Source: Candidatus Rokuibacteriota bacterium
GTDB taxonomy: Bacteria; Methylomirabilota; Methylomirabilia; Rokubacteriales; CSP1-6
DNA length: 6,783 bases
Direction of reading: 5' to 3'
Assembly (NCBI GenBank): GCA_016206385.1
Contig: JACQRS010000397.1
Location: 1 to 6,783, forward strand
The first letter of the stretch is position 1; each line of letters opens with the position of its first letter. This document shows, piece by piece, positions 1 through 4,337 of the stretch. The position numbers were made by a program, and so were the translations under genes. The notes under the pieces were generated by a model. The model was not told where the DNA came from and made no database searches. It saw only the letters and a list, made by a program, of their open reading frames with translations.

Positions 1-1
1 C

Positions 2-424
2 ACCCACCTGGCCCTGGTCCTGGCCTTCGTGTCCTTCTGCATGCCCTTCACCCTCTGGCTCCTGCGGGCGTTCTTCGAGACGATCCCGATCGAGCTGGAG
101 GAGGCCGCGCTGGTGGACGGGGCCGGGCGCTTCAGGGCAGTGGTCTACGTGGTCCTGCCGCTGGCGTTGCCCGGCGTCATCGCCACCTCCATCTTCACCT
201 TCATCCTGGCCTGGAACGATTACATCTTCACGCGCATCCTGATCTCCGCCGACGAGCTGAAGACGCTGCCGGTCGGCGTCCAGGATCTCTTCCATTCGGC
301 CCTGATCGACTGGGGGCTCATCATGGCCGCCGGCGTGATGATCACGATCCCGGCGCTGGCGTTCTTCATCCTGGTCCAGCGCCACCTGGTGGCGGGCTGG
401 GGAAGCGGCGGGCTCAAGGGGTGA
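2..424 (+). CDS. Carbohydrate ABC transporter permease, MalG/UgpE type (partial, C-terminal half)
   Basis: This is the inner-membrane channel subunit of a binding-protein-dependent importer of the MalG family. The reading frame is open from base 2 and ends at TGA 422-424, giving 140 residues. Full MalG-type proteins are about 270-300 residues, so the N-terminal half lies upstream of the window. A GTG at 29 is in frame but is an internal valine inside a membrane segment, not a start. The EAA loop that docks on the ATPase is clear: EEAALVDGAG followed about ten residues later by the LP pair in VVLPLALPG. It is flanked by hydrophobic membrane segments. The C-terminus (LVQRHLVAGWGSGGLKG) is the typical family ending. 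It is probably the last gene of an upstream importer operon. It is distinct from the second MalG-type permease at 2828-3736, though clearly homologous to it. The family is certain; the substrate is unknown. Confidence 0.93.
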   Translation, partial: THLALVLAFVSFCMPFTLWLLRAFFETIPIELEEAALVDGAGRFRAVVYVVLPLALPGVIATSIFTFILAWNDYIFTRILISADELKTLPVGVQDLFHSALIDWGLIMAAGVMITIPALAFFILVQRHLVAGWGSGGLKG

Positions 425-441
425 GGGTATCGACCGCGACG

Positions 442-463
442 TGCGGTCGGAGTTCCGACCGCA
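442..463 (+). repeat. Perfect 10-bp inverted repeat (hairpin or operator)
   Basis: The arms TGCGGTCGGA (442-451) and TCCGACCGCA (454-463) are exact reverse complements with a 2-base centre; as RNA this is a 9-bp stem with a 4-base loop. It begins 17 bases after the stop codon of the upstream permease, a position typical of a transcription terminator or mRNA 3' end. It is not followed by a T run, so an intrinsic terminator is doubtful. A third copy of the arm, CGACCGC at 431-437, could pair with 443-449 instead. It could also be a protein-binding site for the downstream operon. Confidence 0.6.
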
Positions 464-594
464 TGCCGGTAACTGGCACGCGAAAATAGGGCATGGCTCG
501 GTTCCGAGAAAGCTGTCTGCGGGTTGTCACTTCGGCCCGGGCGCCGCCTCGCCCCGTGCGTGAGCGTCTTGTGAGGGGACTGAACCGTAACCGC

Positions 595-602
595 AAAGGA
601 GG
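595..602 (+). promoter_or_regulatory. Ribosome binding site of the solute-binding protein gene
   Basis: AAAGGAGG is a near-perfect Shine-Dalgarno match, 6 bases before ATG 609. It fixes the start of the binding protein and predicts strong translation, as expected for a component made in excess over its permeases. Confidence 0.85.
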
Positions 603-608
603 CTTGCC

Positions 609-1901
609 ATGCGACGTCGCCACATTTTGGGGCTAGTACTTGTGACCGCGATCTCCGTGGCGGCGCTGGTCGCCGCGTTCCCGGTCGGGGCGCAACAGCG
701 TGTGATTCTTCGCTTCTCAGACTGGCACCTGACCGAGGATGTCTGGAACAAATCCCTCACGGAGGGCATCGCGATCTTCGAGAAACGCTTCCCCCACATC
801 AAGGTTCAGACGGAGCCGGTTTCTTACCGTGAGAAGGAGACCAAGTACACGGTGGAGTCGGCGGCGGGCAAAGCTCCGGACGTAATGCACCTGCACGCCT
901 TCTCGCTGCCCGCGTTTTACGAGAAGGGCTACGCCCTGGACCTCACCCCCTTCATCGAGAAGGAGGGAAAGGGATTCCTCGACGCCTGGTACCCGCTGCC
1001 GCTGGAGCTCGTCAAGTACAAGGGGCGGGTCCACGCCATGCCGGGCGACTACATGACGATGGTCCTTGTGTGCAACACCGACATGGTGAACGCGGCAGGC
1101 GTTAGTCCGGAGAAGTTTCCCGCGACGTGGGAGGGCTTCCTCGACTTCGCCAAGAAGGCCACCAAGCCGGGCCAGCAGTGGGGCCTCGGGATGGTGGGGG
1201 CCAAGGACCCCGGATTTTCGCTGAGGTTCAGCCCGTTCCTCTGGACCTTCGGCGGGGACTACCTGACCGCAGACCTGAAACGCTCGGCGCTCGACACCCC
1301 GGAAGCCAAGGAGGCCTTCGCCTACTTCGTCGAGCTGTCCAGCAACCACAAGGTCGTTCCCCCCGGCGCCACCTCCGCGAATCCCCAGGATGTCCGCACC
1401 CAGCTCGCCCACAAGAAGATCGCCTGCGAGATCGGCTCGGGCTGGACCGCGCCGATCGTGAACAAGATCAACCCCGACCTGAGGGCCTTTGAGGTCCTCC
1501 GGGCCTACCCGCTCCCGGTGAAGAAGAAGCGGGCGACCGCCATCTGGCTCAGCTCATGGATCATCGGCCCCAACACGAAGCACCCCAACGAGGCCTGGGA
1601 GCTCATGAAGTTCATCACCTCGAAGGAGATGGAGCTGAAGTGGTTCAAGGACAACCGGGTCACTTCCTCCCGGAAGGATGTCAGCGGCGTGGCCCCTGAG
1701 ATCCTGAACGACAAGTTCGCCAAGGTCATTGCCGCCGAGCTGCCCTACGGGAAGGTGGAGCCCCAGATTAGGGAATGGCCGGAGATCATGGATGTCTTCA
1801 CCGGGGCCGTCCAGGAGGCGCTGACCGGGGCGAAGACCGCTGACAGGGCCCTGGCCGACGCCCACTCACGGATCAACGCGATCCTGGCGCGGCGTCGCTA
1901 G
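609..1901 (+). CDS. ABC transporter solute-binding protein, family 1 (sugar type)
   Basis: This is a secreted or periplasmic receptor that captures a solute, probably a sugar, oligosaccharide or polyol, and passes it to the membrane permeases. It has 430 residues, normal for family-1 (MalE/UgpB-like) binding proteins. The N-terminus is a signal peptide: basic MRRRH, a hydrophobic stretch to about residue 26, and a likely cleavage site near PVGAQQ (27-30). There is no lipobox cysteine, so a soluble periplasmic form is more likely than a lipoprotein. Family features include FSDWH at the start of the mature chain, the APDVMHLHAFSLPAFYEKGY region (about 89-108) with the following LDLTPFI, and TWEGFLDFAKKAT (about 175-187). 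The ATG is set by the AAAGGAGG at 595-602. It is followed by two permease genes on the same strand, the usual order for such operons. The substrate cannot be read from the sequence; a glycerol-phosphate or other polyol is possible. Confidence 0.93.
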   Translation: MRRRHILGLVLVTAISVAALVAAFPVGAQQRVILRFSDWHLTEDVWNKSLTEGIAIFEKRFPHIKVQTEPVSYREKETKYTVESAAGKAPDVMHLHAFSLPAFYEKGYALDLTPFIEKEGKGFLDAWYPLPLELVKYKGRVHAMPGDYMTMVLVCNTDMVNAAGVSPEKFPATWEGFLDFAKKATKPGQQWGLGMVGAKDPGFSLRFSPFLWTFGGDYLTADLKRSALDTPEAKEAFAYFVELSSNHKVVPPGATSANPQDVRTQLAHKKIACEIGSGWTAPIVNKINPDLRAFEVLRAYPLPVKKKRATAIWLSSWIIGPNTKHPNEAWELMKFITSKEMELKWFKDNRVTSSRKDVSGVAPEILNDKFAKVIAAELPYGKVEPQIREWPEIMDVFTGAVQEALTGAKTADRALADAHSRINAILARRR

Positions 1902-1918
1902 CCGGCTCAGCACTTCGG

Positions 1919-1952
1919 CACGCGGGGGAGGGGGAGGCCTCTCCCCCGCGTG
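1919..1952 (+). promoter_or_regulatory. 12-bp GC-rich hairpin between binding protein and permease genes
   Basis: Arms 1919-1930 (CACGCGGGGGAG) and 1941-1952 (CTCCCCCGCGTG) are perfectly complementary, with a 10-base loop (GGGGAGGCCT). It starts 17 bases after the binding protein stop. No T tract follows, so it is not a classical terminator. Established examples such as the malE-malF intercistronic region show that hairpins here can protect the upstream mRNA and keep binding-protein levels above permease levels. Unusually, the right arm contains the earliest possible permease start (GTG 1950-1952), and the loop carries the only Shine-Dalgarno-like run (GGGGAGG, 1931-1937). The role is inferred. 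Confidence 0.7.
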
Positions 1953-2825
1953 TGTCTGTCCGTGGCCACCGCGCGCTCGACGTCTATCCGCACCGGGTAC
2001 CTCTTCGTGCTCCCGGCCCTTCTCCTGCTTTTGGCCGTGCTGGGCTTCCCCGCCCTCTGGAGTCTCGGGCTGAGCTTCCGCGCCGAGGGGCGTGACGGCT
2101 TCTCGCTCGAGCAGTATCGCTTGCTTCTCGAGGACAGCCTGTTCCACCAGACGTTCTGGAACACGGGCCTGCTGGTCGGTCTGAGCGTGGCCGCCCACCT
2201 CGGTCTCGGCCTGGCGGTGGCGCTCCCCCTGAATCTCCCCCTGCGCGGCCAGGCGACCTTGCGCCTGGTGGCGCTGCTCCCCTGGGTCGTCCCGGACGTG
2301 GTGGCCGGAATCATCTGGAAGTGGCTCTACAACCCGCTCAACGGCGCCCTCAACGATGTCCTTGTTCGCCTCGGTCTGCTCACCACGCCCCTGGATTGGT
2401 TGGGCGCCGGGCACCTCCCGCTGGTCAGCGTGATCCTGGCCAACGTCTGGCGCGGGTTTCCCTTCGTCATGCTCATCCTGCTGGCCGGCCTCCAGGCGAT
2501 CCCCCGCGAACGGTACGAGGCGGCAAGCATCGATGGGGCGAACGCGCTTCAACGGTTCCGCCACATCACCCTTCCCGGGCTCCGCAAAATGCTGGTCGTG
2601 TCGCTGGCCCTGGACACGGTCTGGGAGGTGCGCCGCTTCGGTCTCATTCAGGCCATGACCCAGGGCGGTCCTGGAAACCTGACGGAGGTTCTCTCGACCC
2701 TGGTTTACAAGCAGTACTTCGCCTTCTTCCGGTTCGAATACGCCTCCGCCATCGCCGTGGTGATGGCCGCGGTGCTGCTGATCGTGAGCCTCCCCTATAT
2801 CCGCATGATCAGCCAGGAGGAGTAG
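1950..2825 (+). CDS. Carbohydrate ABC transporter permease, MalF/UgpA type
   Basis: This is the first of two inner-membrane channel subunits of the importer served by the binding protein upstream. It has 291 residues, a normal length for the UgpA-like short form. The first membrane segment covers about residues 17-43, led by YLFVLPALLLLLAVLGFPAL, and further hydrophobic segments follow. The EAA loop for ATPase docking is at about 190-210 (YEAASIDGAN, then ITLPG). The TQGGPGNLTEVLSTLVY stretch (about 237-253) is typical of the MalF branch. The start is uncertain. GTG 1950 is the first start codon in frame after the stop at 1899-1901, which is in the same frame, and GTG 1962 is the alternative. 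Neither has a well-spaced ribosome binding site; GGGGAGG at 1931-1937 is 12 bases before GTG 1950 and inside a hairpin loop. The stop TAG overlaps the ribosome binding region of the next permease, implying coupled expression. Confidence 0.93.
   Translation: MCLSVATARSTSIRTGYLFVLPALLLLLAVLGFPALWSLGLSFRAEGRDGFSLEQYRLLLEDSLFHQTFWNTGLLVGLSVAAHLGLGLAVALPLNLPLRGQATLRLVALLPWVVPDVVAGIIWKWLYNPLNGALNDVLVRLGLLTTPLDWLGAGHLPLVSVILANVWRGFPFVMLILLAGLQAIPRERYEAASIDGANALQRFRHITLPGLRKMLVVSLALDTVWEVRRFGLIQAMTQGGPGNLTEVLSTLVYKQYFAFFRFEYASAIAVVMAAVLLIVSLPYIRMISQEE
2815..2822 (+). promoter_or_regulatory. Ribosome binding site that fixes the GTG start of the second permease
   Basis: AGGAGGAG lies in the last codons of the upstream permease and ends 5 bases before GTG 2828. 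It is the main reason to place the start there. The same frame is open back to 2321 only because it overlaps the upstream gene out of frame. Confidence 0.8.
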
Positions 2826-2827
2826 CT

Positions 2828-3736
2828 GTGCCCGCTTCCGATGACCGGCCGGAGCGCGCGGGTGTCCGGGGCGGGGAAGGGCAACGCGCCAGGGCAAAAG
2901 AGCGACGCGTGGGACCTTGGCTCTTCCGGGCCCTGGTCTACGGATTTCTCCTCGTCATGGCGATCTATGTCCTGTTCCCGTTCGCGTGGATGCTCTCCAC
3001 CGCGCTCAAGACTGAGTCCGAGGCTCTGGCGATCCCGCCGACCTGGATCCCCCGGACCCCGACCCTCGATAGCGTCATCGGCATCTGGGTTCGGAAGAAC
3101 TTCGCGCTGTACTTTTTCAACAGCACGGTCGTGTCCCTCGCCACCGCCCTCCTCTCCGTGTTCTTTGGCAGCCTGGCCGGCTACGGCTTTTCCCGATTCC
3201 GCTTTCCGGGGCGCCAGTTCCTCATGGGCTTCTTTCTTGCCACCCAGATGCTCCCCGGCGTGTTGCTCGTCGGTCCCTACTTCAAGATGCTCAACGCCGT
3301 CGGTCTGTATGACACCCGGACCGGCCTGGTGATCGCCTTTCTCACGATCTGTCTGCCGTTCGCCACCTGGACGATGAAGGGCTTCATCGACGGCGTGCCC
3401 GTGGAGATGGACGAAGCCGCGCTGGTCGATGGCTGCAACCGCCTGAGCGTCTTCTTCCGCGTCATCCTCCCGGTCCTTGGACCCGCGATGGTGGCGTCGA
3501 TCCTCTTTGCCTTCCTCCTGGCCTGGGGAGACCTCCTGTGGGCCCTCTGCCTCACCACCAGCGAGGGCATGATCACCGTGACGCTGGGAATCGCCCGCAC
3601 CGTGGGCGAGTTCCGCATCATCTGGCCCATGCTCATGGCCGGCTCCCTTCTCGGGGGCCTCCCCGCCATCCTCCTCTACCTGTTCCTCCAGCGGTTCCTG
3701 GTGGCCGGCCTGACCGCTGGAGCCCTGAAGGACTAG
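2828..3736 (+). CDS. Carbohydrate ABC transporter permease, MalG/UgpE type
   Basis: This is the second channel subunit, pairing with the product of 1950-2825. It has 302 residues from GTG 2828, chosen for the AGGAGGAG at 2815-2822. Only two bases separate it from the previous stop. Membrane segments include residues about 36-58 (ALVYGFLLVMAIYVLFPFAW), 99-120 and 131-150. The EAA loop is at about 193-216 (EMDEAALVDG, then VILPVLGP). The C-terminus LQRFLVAGLTAGALKD is the family ending and closely parallels that of the partial permease at 2-424. Residues 1-28 are highly charged and rich in Arg, Glu and Gly, forming a somewhat long cytoplasmic extension. GTG 2909 (residue 28) would remove it but has no good ribosome binding site. 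No ATP-binding subunit follows, so the importer probably uses an MsmK/UgpC-type ATPase encoded elsewhere. The substrate is unknown. Confidence 0.93.
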   Translation: MPASDDRPERAGVRGGEGQRARAKERRVGPWLFRALVYGFLLVMAIYVLFPFAWMLSTALKTESEALAIPPTWIPRTPTLDSVIGIWVRKNFALYFFNSTVVSLATALLSVFFGSLAGYGFSRFRFPGRQFLMGFFLATQMLPGVLLVGPYFKMLNAVGLYDTRTGLVIAFLTICLPFATWTMKGFIDGVPVEMDEAALVDGCNRLSVFFRVILPVLGPAMVASILFAFLLAWGDLLWALCLTTSEGMITVTLGIARTVGEFRIIWPMLMAGSLLGGLPAILLYLFLQRFLVAGLTAGALKD

Positions 3737-3747
3737 CGCTCGCCCTG

Positions 3748-3764
3748 CCCCTTGACAGGGGTTT
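3748..3764 (+). terminator. Small terminator-like hairpin after the ABC operon
   Basis: CCCCT (3748-3752) and AGGGG (3757-3761) form a 5-bp stem with a 4-base loop, followed by only three T residues. It lies 12 bases past the permease stop, where a terminator is expected, but it is short and the T run is weak. Its bases overlap the -35 element of the promoter that follows, so the pairing may be partly accidental. Confidence 0.3.
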
Positions 3765-3781
3765 GGCGATTCATCTATGGT
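3752..3781 (+). promoter_or_regulatory. Sigma70-type promoter for the molybdenum hydroxylase operon
   Basis: TTGACA at 3752-3757 is a perfect -35 box. TATGGT at 3776-3781 matches four of six -10 bases, including the essential T, A and T, with an 18-bp spacer. Initiation would fall near 3788, leaving a leader of about 45 bases before ATG 3834. The surrounding 40 bases are clearly AT-richer than the rest of the window. This makes the downstream enzyme operon a separate unit from the importer. Confidence 0.65.
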
Positions 3782-3787
3782 TAACCA
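3778..3787 (+). promoter_or_regulatory. Palindrome over the -10/+1 region, candidate operator
   Basis: TGGTTAACCA is a perfect 10-bp palindrome that overlaps the end of the predicted -10 box and reaches the start site. A repressor bound here would block initiation. The pattern T-n-G-T-n-n-A-C-n-A resembles sites of FadR-type GntR regulators, which often control catabolic genes. No regulator gene is in the window, so this is inference. Confidence 0.4.
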
Positions 3788-3820
3788 AAGATAAGCCTCA
3801 CTTAACTGGCCGGCCCTACC

Positions 3821-3830
3821 GGAGCGGAGG
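3821..3830 (+). promoter_or_regulatory. Ribosome binding site of the iron-sulfur subunit gene
   Basis: GGAGCGGAGG gives two overlapping Shine-Dalgarno options: GGAG ending 9 bases, or GGAGG ending 3 bases, before ATG 3834. The first spacing is nearer the usual range. It supports ATG 3834, from which the conserved N-terminal beta-grasp fold begins within a few residues. Confidence 0.7.
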
Positions 3831-3833
3831 TCC

Positions 3834-4337
3834 ATGGCGGGGAAGGTGCTCCTGACTCTCAACGTGAACGGGGAGCAGTACGAGGTGGCAGTCCCCGTTC
3901 ATAAGACGCTGCTGGAGGTGCTCCGGGAGGACATGGGCCTGATCGGGACCAAGCACGGCTGCGAGCTGGGGGAGTGCGGCACGTGCACGCTGCTGGTTGA
4001 CGGGCGGCCGGTGCTCTCCTGCCTGGCCCTTCCCATCGAGCTCCAGGGGTGCGACATCGTGACGGTGGAGGGCATGGCGTCCGGCGGTCGCCTCCACCCG
4101 CTCCAGCAGGCCTTCGCCGAGCTGGGTGCGGCCCAGTGCGGCTACTGCACCCCCGGCATCCTCCTCAGCGCTCAGGCCCTGCTCGCCGAAGTTCCGAAGC
4201 CCACGCGGCAGCAGATCCGGGCCGCCCTGGCCGGGAACCTCTGCCGGTGCACCGGCTACACCAAGATCCTCGATGCCGTGGAGCTGGCCGCGCTCAGGAC
4301 GGACGGCGCCGCCGACGTCGCCGAGGCGACGCGATGA
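3834..4337 (+). CDS. Molybdenum hydroxylase small subunit, two [2Fe-2S] (CoxS/HcrC-like)
   Basis: This is the electron-transfer subunit of a xanthine dehydrogenase-superfamily enzyme in the cytoplasm. It has 167 residues, typical for the family. An N-terminal plant-ferredoxin-like domain holds the first cluster with Cys43, Cys48, Cys51 (GCELGECGTC) and Cys63. The C-terminal helical domain holds the second with Cys102, Cys105 (QCGYC), Cys137 and Cys139 (LCRCTGYT). All eight ligands are present at standard spacing, and Gln101 precedes the cluster as in relatives that contact the molybdopterin cofactor. The gene opens an apparent operon with its own promoter, and its stop overlaps the large-subunit start in ATGA. 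The order small then large matches hcrC-hcrA of 4-hydroxybenzoyl-CoA reductase operons, but this subunit alone does not separate HcrC-, CoxS-, NdhS- or XdhC-like enzymes. Confidence 0.95.
   Translation: MAGKVLLTLNVNGEQYEVAVPVHKTLLEVLREDMGLIGTKHGCELGECGTCTLLVDGRPVLSCLALPIELQGCDIVTVEGMASGGRLHPLQQAFAELGAAQCGYCTPGILLSAQALLAEVPKPTRQQIRAALAGNLCRCTGYTKILDAVELAALRTDGAADVAEATR

Larger units (their letters stand above)
425..608. other. Intergenic spacer with packed dyads before the second ABC operon
   Basis: This 184-base non-coding gap separates the end of the upstream permease from the solute-binding protein gene. I see no credible open frame on either strand. It holds one strong inverted repeat (442-463), two weaker ones (464-478 and 497-508) and a ribosome binding site (595-602). 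I could not find a convincing -35/-10 pair. TTGTCA at 524-529 has no AT-rich -10 at the right distance. A promoter for the second operon may still lie here, possibly activator-dependent, or transcription may continue from upstream. Confidence 0.6.

Noticed and set aside
524..552. Possible promoter with TTGTCA as -35 before the binding protein gene
   Set aside because: The bases 16-18 positions downstream are GC-rich with no resemblance to a -10 box.
1127..1492. Plus-strand frame of 121 codons inside the binding protein gene, and a similar 299-codon frame at 5143-6042
   Set aside because: Arg/Gly/Pro-rich out-of-frame shadows within genes whose main frames carry clear family motifs.
2321..2827. 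Upstream extension of the second permease frame back to 2321
   Set aside because: This part overlaps the first permease in another frame and translates to Arg/Pro/Gly-rich sequence unlike any permease; the real start is GTG 2828 with AGGAGGAG before it.
1866..3862. Minus-strand open frames at 1866-2897 and 2795-3862 (343 and 355 codons)
   Set aside because: Glu/Gln/Gly/His-rich low-complexity translations antisense to two clear permeases; no ribosome binding site or family motif noticed.
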